A model generated the notes under the pieces. It had not been told where the DNA came from, made no database searches, and worked only from the letters and a program-made list of their open reading frames with translations. Shown one piece after another: positions 35,945 through 45,113 of a DNA stretch of 64,000 bases. The DNA comes from Eubacterium sp. AF16-48 (GTDB lineage: Bacteria; Bacillota; Clostridia; Lachnospirales; Lachnospiraceae), in assembly GCF_003479405.1 (NCBI RefSeq), contig NZ_QUHB01000003.1:37954-101953 (forward strand). Reading direction: 5' to 3'. The translations under genes were made by a program, and so were the position numbers. How positions within the stretch are numbered: position 1 is the stretch's first letter; every line of letters starts with the position of its first letter.

Positions 35945-37246
35945 ATGAAGAAAATTATAGCATTAGTAATGGCAGTAACCATGGTAGCAGCAATGATGGT
36001 TGGCTGTGGAAGTTCATCTAAGTCAGATGACAGCGCTAAAGGAAACGGAGAGGTAACAATTAAGTTTGGAATACATGTTGCTGATCCAAAAACACAGGAG
36101 ACAGTTACATACAAAATTGTTCAGGAATTTAACAAAAAGTATTCAGGAAAGTACAAAGTTGAATTTGAAGCAGCAGACACGGAAGCACATTTAAAGAATC
36201 TGAAGCTTGAAGCTTCAAGTGGAAAATTACCTGAAATATTCTGGTTGGATGCATCACAGACCTCTGAATATAATGAGGGTGGGTATTTACTTGATTTATC
36301 AGACTTTTTAAAAGAATACACTAGTACAGATTCAGCTCTTGATGCAAGTGTTAAGGAAGCATTTAAGGATGGAATCCAGTACGGACTTCCATATCAGTGT
36401 AATGTTGAAGGCTTCTTCTACAATAAAGAAGTTGCAAAAAAGTTAGGAGTTGAAATTAAGAACGGAACAACTTTTGACGAATTACTTGATATTGTAAAGA
36501 AATGTAATGACAAAGGAATTACAGCAATTGCTCAGGGAAATAAAAACAGCTCATATGCAATCTGGGGTTATCTTGCAATGTTAGACCGTTACGGATACTC
36601 AGATTACATTAATGATATTCTTGATGGCAAGAAGAAATTTAACAATGACGATTTACTTAAATGTTTTGAAAAGTTACAGAGTCTTGCAAAGGCAGGAGCA
36701 TTTGCAAAGAACATGGCAACCCAGGAATACTTTGATGCAAAGAATACATTTGAGTCAGGCAAGGCACTTTTATTCAATTCAGGTGCATGGGATAGTGCAG
36801 AGTTAGATGAAAAGATGGGCGACAAAGTTGGCTTCTGGTGGGGACCTACATTCTCAGACAGCAGCTACGAACAAAAGGCAGCTATGAAAGTACCATCAAA
36901 TCCTATTTGTGTAAGCTCAAAGGTAGCAGATGATAGTGGAAAGAAAGAAGCGGTTTATAAGTTCCTTGAATATTACTATGGCGAAGAAGCAGCAAAGATG
37001 TCATATGAAGGCTCTGTATTCCCTGCAACAAACTATACAGGAATTGAAGTGGCAGATGCACAGCATACATTAAATGAGGTAGTGAAATCAATCAATGAAG
37101 GATGGGCAAGCCCTGCAAAACAGCCGGATTTGATGCTTTCATCATCTGTTCAGAGTCAGTTATATGATTCAATTTTTGGTGTAATTACAGGTAACTATGA
37201 ACCAAAGGATGCCCTTGCAAAAATTGATGAGAAAATGAACTATTAA
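35945..37246 (+). CDS. CUT1 sugar ABC transporter, substrate-binding lipoprotein
   Basis: AGGAGG precedes the ATG. The 433-residue protein has a lipoprotein signal (MKKIIALVMAVTMVAAMMVG-C, lipobox VGC at residue 22) and the extracellular solute-binding fold of family 1 (EIFWLDASQ, YGLPYQCNVEGFFYNKEVAKKLG, LLFNSGAWDS, GFWWGPTF). It captures a sugar, probably a fructo-oligosaccharide or difructose anhydride given the GH172, GH32 and fructokinase downstream, and delivers it to the two permeases. No ATPase gene is in the operon, so a shared MsmK-type ATPase encoded elsewhere is expected. Confidence 0.92.
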   Translation: MKKIIALVMAVTMVAAMMVGCGSSSKSDDSAKGNGEVTIKFGIHVADPKTQETVTYKIVQEFNKKYSGKYKVEFEAADTEAHLKNLKLEASSGKLPEIFWLDASQTSEYNEGGYLLDLSDFLKEYTSTDSALDASVKEAFKDGIQYGLPYQCNVEGFFYNKEVAKKLGVEIKNGTTFDELLDIVKKCNDKGITAIAQGNKNSSYAIWGYLAMLDRYGYSDYINDILDGKKKFNNDDLLKCFEKLQSLAKAGAFAKNMATQEYFDAKNTFESGKALLFNSGAWDSAELDEKMGDKVGFWWGPTFSDSSYEQKAAMKVPSNPICVSSKVADDSGKKEAVYKFLEYYYGEEAAKMSYEGSVFPATNYTGIEVADAQHTLNEVVKSINEGWASPAKQPDLMLSSSVQSQLYDSIFGVITGNYEPKDALAKIDEKMNY

Positions 37247-37271
37247 AATTCTTTAATATTATTATAATTAG

Positions 37272-37322
37272 ATTCTCCTCTTCCCCACATTTCACAACGG
37301 AATGTGGGCGAGGAAGGAGAAT
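37272..37322 (+). promoter_or_regulatory. Intercistronic hairpin between binding protein and permease genes
   Basis: ATTCTCCTCTTCCCCACATT (37272-37291) pairs with 37301-37322, with small bulges. There is no T run, so it more likely protects the 3' end of the binding-protein mRNA and lowers permease expression than ends transcription. Confidence 0.7.
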
Positions 37323-37345
37323 GTTGGGAGAAAGGAGGCAAAGAC

Positions 37346-38224
37346 GTGTCTTGGTTGAGTAAAAAGAGATATTTAATAGGACTGCTGTTGCCTACATTAA
37401 TAATTTATACAGTGTATATTATTGCACCGATAATAATGGCTATAGGATATAGTTTCACAAAATATTCCGGAATAGGAAAAGCAACGTTTAACGGGCTAAC
37501 AAATTATAAAAGACTTTTGCAGGATGATACATTATGGATTTCATTTAAAAATACAATGATTATATTTGGTGTGGCATTTGTGCTGTTGCTGGTGGGAGCA
37601 TTTTTTGTGGCATTGCTTTTAAATAATCACTTAAAGTTTGTTGACACATCTAAGGCATTGATATTTTCTCCGGCAATTATAGCACCTATTATAGTTGGTA
37701 TTATATGGGTTTATATATTAGATCCTCATGTTGGTTTAATAAATGGTATTTTAGATGCCATTGGATTACCGGGACTTAAACAGACATGGATTGGGGGAAA
37801 TAAACTCACCCCTTATTGTATCGGATTTATATATTTCTGGCAGCAACTGGGATACCTTACCACAATATATATAACAGGACTTAGAATGATTCCAGGCGAT
37901 GTAATAGAAGCAGTTAAGATTGACGGTGCTTCTTCATGGCAGCAGCTTAGATATGTAACAATACCTATGATGAAATCTACCATATCAACAGTTGCCGTAT
38001 TACTTATAACAGGAATATTTAAAATATTTGAAATTGTACAGCAGACTACAGGCGGTGGCCCGAACCATATGTCAGAAACATTAGTTACATACAGCTATTC
38101 AACAACTTTTGGAAATGGTGAATATGGATATGGAATGTCTCTGGCAACAATAACATTTATTATTTCTCTTATAATAATGTTTGTATTCCAGTTTTTAATG
38201 AGAGAAAGAGACAAGGAGGCATAA
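37346..38224 (+). CDS. CUT1 sugar ABC transporter permease (MalF type)
   Basis: AGGAGG at 37333-37338 selects the GTG at 37346; an ATG at 37304 sits inside the upstream hairpin. The 292-residue protein has six hydrophobic helices and the cytoplasmic EAA loop (VIEAVKIDGASSWQQLRYVTIPMM) that contacts the ATPase. It forms a heterodimer with the next gene product. Its stop and the next start are 4 bp apart. Confidence 0.92.
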   Translation: MSWLSKKRYLIGLLLPTLIIYTVYIIAPIIMAIGYSFTKYSGIGKATFNGLTNYKRLLQDDTLWISFKNTMIIFGVAFVLLLVGAFFVALLLNNHLKFVDTSKALIFSPAIIAPIIVGIIWVYILDPHVGLINGILDAIGLPGLKQTWIGGNKLTPYCIGFIYFWQQLGYLTTIYITGLRMIPGDVIEAVKIDGASSWQQLRYVTIPMMKSTISTVAVLLITGIFKIFEIVQQTTGGGPNHMSETLVTYSYSTTFGNGEYGYGMSLATITFIISLIIMFVFQFLMRERDKEA

Positions 38225-38228
38225 AGAT

Positions 38229-39056
38229 ATGATTAATAAAAAGAAAAAAATCGCAATGTACATTGTTATGGCATTAATCACACTTATAATTGTGTTTCCT
38301 TTTATATGGATGGTTTTGCTATCCTTTAAAACTAACTCAGATATTATGTCAAATCCCCTGGCATTACCAAAGAGTTTTAACTTAGAAAATTTCAAGCATG
38401 CCCTGGAGGTGCTTGATTACCCAAGATTGTATGGTAACACATTCTTTGTATGTATCATATCAATCGTAGTAGAATTAGTAATTACCTTTTTAAGTGCATT
38501 TGTTTTAGCAAGAATGCAGATGAATGAGAAAATCAGAAAGGCAGTTTACAGTTATCTGATTTTAGGATTGGCAATATCTCCATTTATATTGCTTTTCCCG
38601 GTATATAAAATAAATGTATTTTTTGGATTAAGCGGAAAGGTAGGATTGGTTCTTCCATACATAGCTACATCAATATCCTTTAATACCTTACTTTTAGTTG
38701 GTTATTTAAAATCCCTTCCAAGTGAAATTGATGAGGCAGCAGTAATGGACGGATGTAATTTGAGGCAGTTAATTATTAAAGTAATTTTACCAATGACAAA
38801 GCCGGTAATAGCCACTGTTGTAATATTTAATGTTCTTTATATCTGGAATGAGTATCCGTTTGCATCGGTTATCTTAAGAGATGCATCAGATTATACGTTA
38901 TCCATGGGAGCATCATTCTTTAAAGGTACATACACAGTAGATTACGGCGGAATTATAGCTTCAAGTATTATGATAATCGTACCTGAATTAATATTCTATG
39001 GATTATTCCAGAAGAACATCGTAGAAGGTATGACGGCAGGCGCAGTAAAAGGTTAA
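38229..39056 (+). CDS. CUT1 sugar ABC transporter permease (MalG type)
   Basis: The 275-residue protein has six membrane helices, the N-terminal motif IVFPFIWMVLLSFKT of MalG-like permeases, and the EAA loop (EIDEAAVMDGCNLRQLIIKVILP). The ribosome site AAGGAGG lies in the end of the preceding gene, so translation is coupled. It completes the membrane channel of the importer. Confidence 0.93.
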   Translation: MINKKKKIAMYIVMALITLIIVFPFIWMVLLSFKTNSDIMSNPLALPKSFNLENFKHALEVLDYPRLYGNTFFVCIISIVVELVITFLSAFVLARMQMNEKIRKAVYSYLILGLAISPFILLFPVYKINVFFGLSGKVGLVLPYIATSISFNTLLLVGYLKSLPSEIDEAAVMDGCNLRQLIIKVILPMTKPVIATVVIFNVLYIWNEYPFASVILRDASDYTLSMGASFFKGTYTVDYGGIIASSIMIIVPELIFYGLFQKNIVEGMTAGAVKG

Positions 39057-39071
39057 AGAGAGGAGAAAAAA

Positions 39072-40418
39072 ATGAGCAGCGTATCAGGATTATTTAAAGA
39101 TTTAACATCAGTAAAGAAGGCAAGAAACGGAAGACTTGCAAGTTGGGATCAGAGAGGAAAAAATCAGGATTATTGGGAAATACCTGCAGGTGAATCAATT
39201 ACATTAGGGGAAGTAGAAGGTCCCGGATGTATTACACATATATGGATGACATCTTCATGTAGAAGAGTAAAGGCACCTAGTATACTTGATCCGGTTTTAA
39301 ATGCATCAGCAGCACCGGTAATGGAAATTGCACCACCTCTTGGCGTAATATGGGATGATTATGATCCATATTACTATAGAAAAGTATTAATTAAAATGAC
39401 ATGGGATGATCAGGAAAATCCAAGTGTATATGTACCTTTTGGAGACTTCTTCTGTATAGGAAACTGCTATCCGGGCAATTTCTCATCATTACCTTTTAAT
39501 GTATCATTAAAACCGGAAGAGGCAGGAAGATATGGAGCACCTTGCTCAGTATCATGTTACTTCCCAATGCCATTTAACAAAAAGGCAAAAATTGAAATTA
39601 TAAACGAAAATGAATTACCGTTTATTCTTTATTTTAATATTGATTATGAAATGTATAAGGAACCTCTTGATGAGGAAACAGCTTACTTCCATGCATGCTG
39701 GCATAGAGAGAACCCTTGCAAAGGCTGGGGACCTGAGTTACAGGTAAACTCACCGGAAGTAAACAATGTTACAAATTATAAAGGTGAAAACAACTACGTT
39801 TTGTTAGATGTAAAAGGAAAAGGACATTATGTAGGATGCAACCTTACGGTAAAACACTTCCAGGGAAGCTGGTGGGGCGAAGGAAATGATATGTTTTTTA
39901 TAGATGGAGAAGAATATCCTAGCCTTAACGGAACCGGAACGGAAGATTACTTTAACCATGCATGGGGAATGCAGAGAAATGCATATCCGTTCTTTGGAAC
40001 AATAGTTCATGAAGGAGATACTGACGGATTCCAGGTATCTTACAGATTCCATATTACTGACCCTGTAAGATTTGAAAATAGTCTTAAAGTTACTATTGAG
40101 CATGGACATGCAAACCATCTTTCAGATGACTGGAGTTCAACAGCTTACTGGTATCAGGTACTTCCAACAACAATGAAAATGGAAATGCCACCGGTGGAAG
40201 ACAGACTTCCTGTAGTACCGGTACTTCCTGAAAGAAAGTTAGAAAAGCCTGAACTTACCGAGGAAATGAAGGCAGCTATAGAAAGCTACGAAAAACGTTG
40301 GGAAGTATACAAGCCGGCAAGAGATGAGCAGTTTAGAATTAAGGAAGCAAAGGCAAGACGTGAGTCAAAACTTAATACTGAATTTGCAAAGAAACTAAGA
40401 GACGAATACGACAAATAA
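39072..40418 (+). CDS. GH172 family (DUF2961) glycosidase, predicted alpha-fructofuranosidase/difructose anhydride hydrolase
   Basis: The 448-residue protein has no signal peptide, so it is cytoplasmic. It shows the DUF2961 hallmarks: RLASWDQRG near the start, GPGCITHIWMT, VPFGDFFCIG and the acidic motif DGEEYPSLNGTGTEDYF around residues 277-293. The family was named GH172 after the Bifidobacterium dentium enzyme that opens the alpha-D-fructofuranosyl bond of difructose dianhydride I; other members act on D-arabinofuranosides. Here it lies between a sugar importer and GH32 plus fructokinase, which strongly favours a fructofuranosyl substrate. RBS GAGAGGAG precedes the ATG. Specificity is inferred from context. 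Confidence 0.85.
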   Translation: MSSVSGLFKDLTSVKKARNGRLASWDQRGKNQDYWEIPAGESITLGEVEGPGCITHIWMTSSCRRVKAPSILDPVLNASAAPVMEIAPPLGVIWDDYDPYYYRKVLIKMTWDDQENPSVYVPFGDFFCIGNCYPGNFSSLPFNVSLKPEEAGRYGAPCSVSCYFPMPFNKKAKIEIINENELPFILYFNIDYEMYKEPLDEETAYFHACWHRENPCKGWGPELQVNSPEVNNVTNYKGENNYVLLDVKGKGHYVGCNLTVKHFQGSWWGEGNDMFFIDGEEYPSLNGTGTEDYFNHAWGMQRNAYPFFGTIVHEGDTDGFQVSYRFHITDPVRFENSLKVTIEHGHANHLSDDWSSTAYWYQVLPTTMKMEMPPVEDRLPVVPVLPERKLEKPELTEEMKAAIESYEKRWEVYKPARDEQFRIKEAKARRESKLNTEFAKKLRDEYDK

Positions 40419-40437
40419 TCATACAGGAGGAAACCAA

Positions 40438-40458
40438 ATGAACGAAGTTCATTTATAA
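40438..40458 (+). other. Six-codon reading frame with strong ribosome site, possible gene relic
   Basis: AGGAGG at 40425-40430 stands 7 bases before ATG AAC GAA GTT CAT TTA TAA (MNEVHL). The start codon is part of an inverted repeat ATGAAC-GAA-GTTCAT. Two more purine-rich ribosome-like sites follow before the GH32 gene. It may be what is left after deletion of a gene, or a short translated leader coupling GH172 and GH32. Confidence 0.35.
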
Positions 40459-40529
40459 AAATGTTTCCGACGAAATGCCACCGACCGAAGGGAGGGGGCA
40501 ATACATATTGATTAGGAGGAAAATATATC

Positions 40530-42014
40530 ATGTCACAGGAATTGTTAAATGAGAATATAAAAAAGGCTCAGGAAGAAATTGAGAAAACAAAAGATAAAGT
40601 GTCTGAAGGAAAAATGAGACAAAATTATCATTTTATGGCACAACAGGGCTGGATTAATGATCCAAATGGTCTGATATATTATAAGAATAAATATCACTTT
40701 TTCTATCAATACAATCCTTATGATGCGTATTGGGGAGCAATGCACTGGGGACACGCCATTAGCGACGATATGCTACACTGGGAGTATCTCCCGGTGGCAT
40801 TGGCTCCAAGCGAACCATATGACAATCATAAGGAAGGTGGATGCTTTTCTGGAAGTGCCATTGAACATGATGGAAAGCTATACCTTGTATATACAGGAAC
40901 AACAAACTATGGAGACGGATTTATCCAGTCACAGTGTCTGGCATACAGCGAGGATGGTGTTCATTTTGAAAAATATGAAAATAATCCTATTATTCCACAC
41001 CCGCCGGAAGGCTATGATGAAAGTAATTTTAGAGATCCTAAGGTTTGGAAACATGGTGATTACTTATATTTAGTTTGTGGTTCTAAGAAAAATAATTTGG
41101 CAAGTGCCCTGTTATATCGGTCTAAGGATTTAAAAAACTGGGAGTTTTTCAATGTTCTTGCAGAGAGCAGAGGAGAGTTCGGTTATATGTGGGAATGTCC
41201 CGACTTTTATGAAATAGGAGATAAACACGTACTTATGTTTTCTCCTATGGGAATAAATGAGAGAACATCAGTGTACTTAGTAGGAGACATGAATTATGAC
41301 ACGGGAAAATTTACATATACCAATGTAGGTCAGATTGACTATGGATTTGACTATTATGCTCCTCAGTCATTTTTAGACAATAAAGGCAGAAGAATTATTG
41401 TAGGCTGGGCAAATGCCTGGGACTGGATGCCATGGTGGAAAGATTGGGGTCCAAGCTTTAAGGAAGGCTGGTGCGGATTCTTTGACTTACCAAGAGAGGT
41501 GGTTTTGTGTCCGGATAATACCCTTAAGTTTGTTCCAATAAAGGAAATTGAAAATATACGAAAAGAAGAAAAGTGTATTAAAGAGATATCTGTAACTAAG
41601 GAGGAACAGTTTAATTGTATAGAAAGTGACTGCTTTGAAATGGAAATGGATATTGATTTGGAAAGTACCACAGCAGATAAATTTTCATTGCTTTTAAGAT
41701 GCAATGAAAACAACAAAACAAAAGTAACTTTCGATTTAAAACATCAGATGCTATATTTTGACAGAAACAATTCTGATAACTGGAGTGAAGGCATTGCCCG
41801 AGGACCGTTGATTTTAAAGGACAAAAAGAACATGAAAATAAGGGCTTTTGTGGATAAAAGTTCTATTGAAGTGTATACGGATGACTATAAAACCAACTGT
41901 AGCTGCAATGTTTTTGCAGACAGCAGTCAGACAGGCAACTATATTGTGACTGATGAGGGATGTCTTAATATTAGGGAAATAAAGATGTGGGAGTTGAAAG
42001 AAACCATTAAATAG
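40530..42014 (+). CDS. GH32 beta-fructofuranosidase (sucrose-6-phosphate hydrolase/fructanase type)
   Basis: The 494-residue protein lacks a signal peptide and is intracellular. The GH32 catalytic triad is clear: nucleophile Asp44 in WINDPNG, Asp169 in FRDPK, acid/base Glu222 in WECPD. A C-terminal beta-sandwich follows from about residue 350. It cuts beta-linked fructose from sucrose, inulobiose or short fructans. After GH172 opens difructose anhydride I, the resulting inulobiose would be a natural substrate. AGGAGG precedes the ATG. Confidence 0.93.
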   Translation: MSQELLNENIKKAQEEIEKTKDKVSEGKMRQNYHFMAQQGWINDPNGLIYYKNKYHFFYQYNPYDAYWGAMHWGHAISDDMLHWEYLPVALAPSEPYDNHKEGGCFSGSAIEHDGKLYLVYTGTTNYGDGFIQSQCLAYSEDGVHFEKYENNPIIPHPPEGYDESNFRDPKVWKHGDYLYLVCGSKKNNLASALLYRSKDLKNWEFFNVLAESRGEFGYMWECPDFYEIGDKHVLMFSPMGINERTSVYLVGDMNYDTGKFTYTNVGQIDYGFDYYAPQSFLDNKGRRIIVGWANAWDWMPWWKDWGPSFKEGWCGFFDLPREVVLCPDNTLKFVPIKEIENIRKEEKCIKEISVTKEEQFNCIESDCFEMEMDIDLESTTADKFSLLLRCNENNKTKVTFDLKHQMLYFDRNNSDNWSEGIARGPLILKDKKNMKIRAFVDKSSIEVYTDDYKTNCSCNVFADSSQTGNYIVTDEGCLNIREIKMWELKETIK

Positions 42015-42041
42015 ATGGAGACAATATAAGGAGGATTTGAT

Positions 42042-43004
42042 ATGAGTAAAATTGATGTTACCGCAATGGGTGAACTGCTTATAGATTTTACTGAAAATGG
42101 AATAAGTAATCAGGGAAACCCGTTGTTAGAAGCAAATCCCGGAGGAGCACCATGTAACGTATTGTCAATGCTTACTAACCTGGGGCATTCAACAGCCTTT
42201 ATAGGAAAAGTAGGGGACGATATATTTGGAGAAATGCTTAAAGAAAGAGTTTCAGGACTGAATATTAATATAGAAAATCTTGTAGTGGATAAGGAAGTTA
42301 ATACTACATTAGCTTTTGTACATACGGCAGAAGATGGAGACAGAAGCTTTTCATTTTACAGAAATCCGGGAGCGGATATGATGCTTAGGGCAGATGAAGT
42401 TAATTCAGAATTAATAGAAAATTCTAAGATATTTCACTTTGGCACTTTATCCATGACTCATCAGGGTGTAAGAGAGGCAACCATCAAGGCATTAGAGGTG
42501 GCAAAAAAAAGCGGATGTATAATCTCCTTTGACCCTAATATAAGGGAGCCTTTATGGGATAACATGGAAAATGCCCGCACTCAGGTTAAAAAAGGCTTAG
42601 AATATTGTAATATTCTAAAAATATCTGATAATGAGATACAATGGCTTACAGGAGAGGAAGATTATTCTGACGGTGTACAGAAAATCAGGGAAAAATATGA
42701 CATAGATCTTATATTAGTGTCTATGGGAAAAGAAGGCAGCAGGGCTTATTATAACGGTATGGTAGTGGAAGCAAATCCGTTTTTAACAAAAGATACCATT
42801 GAAACTACCGGAGCCGGTGACACTTTTACAGGCTGCATACTTCATTATATTTTAAATAAAGGTCTTGATAATTTAGACACCTATAACCTTCGGGAAATGC
42901 TTAATTTTGCAAATGCGGCAGCTTCTATAATTACCACAAGAAAAGGAGCATTGTGTGTAATGCCAACAAAGGAAGAAATAGAAGAATTATTACACAGCAG
43001 ATAA
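42042..43004 (+). CDS. scrK: Fructokinase, PfkB family
   Basis: The 320-residue protein has both PfkB signatures: NPGGAPCNVLSMLTNLG near residue 35-50 and the C-terminal ETTGAGDTFTGCIL with the catalytic base Asp260. It phosphorylates the fructose released by GH32 and GH172 to fructose-6-phosphate. It is the last sugar gene of the operon, with AAGGAGG upstream; an inverted repeat AAGTAC/GTACTT after the stop (about 43011-43030) may be a weak terminator. Confidence 0.92.
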   Translation: MSKIDVTAMGELLIDFTENGISNQGNPLLEANPGGAPCNVLSMLTNLGHSTAFIGKVGDDIFGEMLKERVSGLNINIENLVVDKEVNTTLAFVHTAEDGDRSFSFYRNPGADMMLRADEVNSELIENSKIFHFGTLSMTHQGVREATIKALEVAKKSGCIISFDPNIREPLWDNMENARTQVKKGLEYCNILKISDNEIQWLTGEEDYSDGVQKIREKYDIDLILVSMGKEGSRAYYNGMVVEANPFLTKDTIETTGAGDTFTGCILHYILNKGLDNLDTYNLREMLNFANAAASIITTRKGALCVMPTKEEIEELLHSR

Positions 43005-43103
43005 AAAGAAAAGTACCGGATGTTGTACTTGCAAACTAAAAAACAGTGGAAATAATAACCAATGCATGATATTCTATAAACAGATTTAATCGGGAGGTAG
43101 AAT

Positions 43104-44096
43104 ATGGCAAAGGGGTCTAATCAGAAGCTTAAACTAATGTATTTGTTTAAGATTCTAATGGAAAATACAGATGAAACTCATTCTATAAGTATGTCGGATA
43201 TTCTTTTAAAATTAAAGGATTATGGCATTACGGCAGAAAGAAAAAGCATTTATAATGATTTAGAGAGTCTTAGACAATACGGAGTGGACATTGTTGGAGT
43301 ACAAAGGGACAGAACCTATTATTATAATGTGGCAAACCGTCAGTTTGAATTGGCGGAGTTGAAACTATTAGTGGATTCTGTTCAGTCGGCAAAGTTTCTT
43401 ACAACAAAGAAGTCCAATGAACTCATTAAGAAAATAGAAGGTCTTGCCAGTAAATATGAGGCATCTAAGCTTCAACGTCAGGTGTATGTGACAAAGCGGG
43501 TTAAGACTATGAATGAGAGTATTTATTATAACGTTGACAACATACATACGGCGATTGCAGGAAACAGGCAGATTAGATTTCAGTATTTTCAGTGGAATAT
43601 TAAAAAGGAAATGGAATTAAGGCATAATGGCGAGTATTACAGGGTAAGCCCTTGGGCATTATCCTGGGATGATGAAAACTATTACCTTGTGGCATATGAT
43701 GATACTGAAAAAATAATTAAGCATTTCAGAGTGGATAAAATGTTGCATATAGAAATTACTGAGGATAAACGTGAAGGAAAAGAGTGCTTCAGTGAATTCG
43801 ATATGGCTGTGTATGCCAGAAAAGTTTTTGGAATGTACAGTGGGAAGGAAGAACGGGTAAAAATCCACTGCGAAAATGCATTAGCAGGTGTAATAATCGA
43901 CAGATTTGGCAAAGACATAATTATAGTGCCTGATGGAGATGAACATTTTAATGTAAATGTTAATGTGGTAGTAAGTAAACAGTTTATTCATTGGATAATG
44001 GCATTAGGAGATGGGGCAACCATTGTTTCGCCACAGTATGTGGTGGATGATGTTAAAGAGGAAATAAAAAGACTTTGTGGACAATATAATGTGTAA
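43104..44096 (+). CDS. WYL-domain transcriptional regulator
   Basis: The 330-residue protein starts with a winged helix-turn-helix (about 10-70; GITAERKSIYNDLESLRQYGV) and then has a WYL domain (about 145-235; HNGEYYRVSPWALSWDDENYYLVAYD) and a C-terminal extension. WYL regulators bind nucleic acid or nucleotide-like ligands and control varied genes. A promoter (TTGCAA, 16 bases, AATAAT, 43029-43056) suggests its own transcription. It ends 20 bp before a terminator-like hairpin. The target is unknown. Confidence 0.88.
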   Translation: MAKGSNQKLKLMYLFKILMENTDETHSISMSDILLKLKDYGITAERKSIYNDLESLRQYGVDIVGVQRDRTYYYNVANRQFELAELKLLVDSVQSAKFLTTKKSNELIKKIEGLASKYEASKLQRQVYVTKRVKTMNESIYYNVDNIHTAIAGNRQIRFQYFQWNIKKEMELRHNGEYYRVSPWALSWDDENYYLVAYDDTEKIIKHFRVDKMLHIEITEDKREGKECFSEFDMAVYARKVFGMYSGKEERVKIHCENALAGVIIDRFGKDIIIVPDGDEHFNVNVNVVVSKQFIHWIMALGDGATIVSPQYVVDDVKEEIKRLCGQYNV

Positions 44097-44116
44097 ATAA
44101 TTTAATGACAGGAAAT

Positions 44117-44167
44117 AATCCTTCTAAAGCGTGTAGATTAAATCTAGGTGCTTTAGGAGGATTTTTT
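44117..44167 (+). terminator. Conserved hairpin element, copy 1 (terminator after the WYL gene)
   Basis: A 47-base hairpin (44117-44163) with a 14-bp perfect outer stem (one G-T pair) and a T run. Its right arm contains AGGAGG, which could serve the ORF starting at 44168. A second copy lies at 45114, and base changes between them keep most pairs. Confidence 0.75.
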
Positions 44168-44350
44168 ATGCGAATTGAGGTGACTCCTCAAATTGAAGGG
44201 GATGAATCTAATTGGACAAATGTATATACGAATATGATTGTAAATTATAACATAGACAAAGAAGAGCATATGAATATTTCAGAGTTATCAATGTTGCCTA
44301 TAGATGATGAAAAGGGTGTTAAGGAAGTAATAGACTTTATGGTTAAATAG
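44168..44350 (+). CDS. Small acidic protein of unknown function (possible)
   Basis: The ATG at 44168 follows AGGAGG at 44155-44160, which is buried in the right arm of the hairpin. The 60-residue product is acidic, with no signal or membrane segment (MRIEVTPQIEGDESNW...). I recognise no family. If made, it would depend on read-through of the hairpin and on the stem opening. The upstream in-frame ATG at 44105 lies inside the terminator region and is less likely. Confidence 0.35.
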   Translation: MRIEVTPQIEGDESNWTNVYTNMIVNYNIDKEEHMNISELSMLPIDDEKGVKEVIDFMVK

Positions 44351-44375
44351 GAGAAGATTCTTAATTGAAAACATA

Positions 44376-44404
44376 TTGACAGCAAAAAATAAGCACGTTA
44401 CAAT
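44376..44404 (+). promoter_or_regulatory. Promoter of the 44476 gene
   Basis: TTGACA, 17 bases, TACAAT. Confidence 0.75.
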
Positions 44405-44475
44405 GTAAATACGATGACAATGTGATGAACAGCACGGGAAAGAAGAAATAGTTGAAAAGCGATAGGAGGTATGTT

Positions 44476-44994
44476 ATGAAAAAAGTAGTAGTTAGTATGG
44501 TAGGCGTATGTTTGGTATCTTCGTTATTGTTTTTTACTTACAATAATGCAGAAGGAAACATAAGAAAAGGCTATAAAAAGCCCATAACAGTAAAGGAACA
44601 AAAACAGGAGATTGAATCACTGAGGAATAAGGCACAAGATATATTGAGCAAAAAAGGACTTAGTGATGAAGATGCAAAAGAATATAATAAAACTATAGAG
44701 GAATTAGGAAATAAGCAAATTGAATATGGCCTATTTGATTATAAGGAAGAGCTGAATGCAAGAATTTCAACAATAGAAGTTGCAATATCAGATATGGAAA
44801 GAGAAATGTCGGAAGGTTCAATGCCAAAGGATAAGATTCCGGATGCAGAGTATAGAATTAAAAAATTAACACCTGTATTAGATAAGTATAAGGGAATATT
44901 AAAGGAGGCAGAGAACAGGAAAGATTACAATTATGAAGAACTTAGTAATCAGTTTAATGATGAAATTGAGAAAGTATATAGTGAAATAAATTAG
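44476..44994 (+). CDS. Secreted or membrane-anchored coiled-coil protein of unknown function
   Basis: AGGAGG at 44464-44469 supports the ATG at 44476, giving 172 residues. A signal or anchor segment comes first (KKVVVSMVGVCLVSSLLFF), then a charged region rich in E and K with heptad-like spacing (QKQEIESLRNKAQDILSKK, ISTIEVAISDMEREM), predicting long helices outside the membrane. No family is recognised. It is a single-gene unit with its own promoter and a downstream inverted repeat. Confidence 0.7.
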   Translation: MKKVVVSMVGVCLVSSLLFFTYNNAEGNIRKGYKKPITVKEQKQEIESLRNKAQDILSKKGLSDEDAKEYNKTIEELGNKQIEYGLFDYKEELNARISTIEVAISDMEREMSEGSMPKDKIPDAEYRIKKLTPVLDKYKGILKEAENRKDYNYEELSNQFNDEIEKVYSEIN

Positions 44995-45033
44995 TTTTTT
45001 GAAAATACACAAATTATAATAATGATATATAAG

Positions 45034-45096
45034 ATAATAAGCTATTGATGGAGTAAAATGTATGTCTTAAAAGATTCTTCGTCAATAGCTTATTAT
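45034..45096 (+). terminator. Long inverted repeat after the 44476 gene
   Basis: ATAATAAGCTATTGA (45034-45048) and its exact complement at 45082-45096 enclose a 33-base loop. There is no simple T run, but the stem is AT-rich; it may act as a terminator or mRNA 3' end. The rest of the 45.0-45.4 kb gap holds only the second conserved hairpin and the fab promoter. Confidence 0.55.
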
Positions 45097-45113
45097 ATAT
45101 TTTAATAGAAAAA

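Noticed and set aside
44376..44475. Extra small gene starting at the ATG at 44471
   Set aside because: It stops after two codons; the ATG at 44476 fits the ribosome site and opens the real frame.
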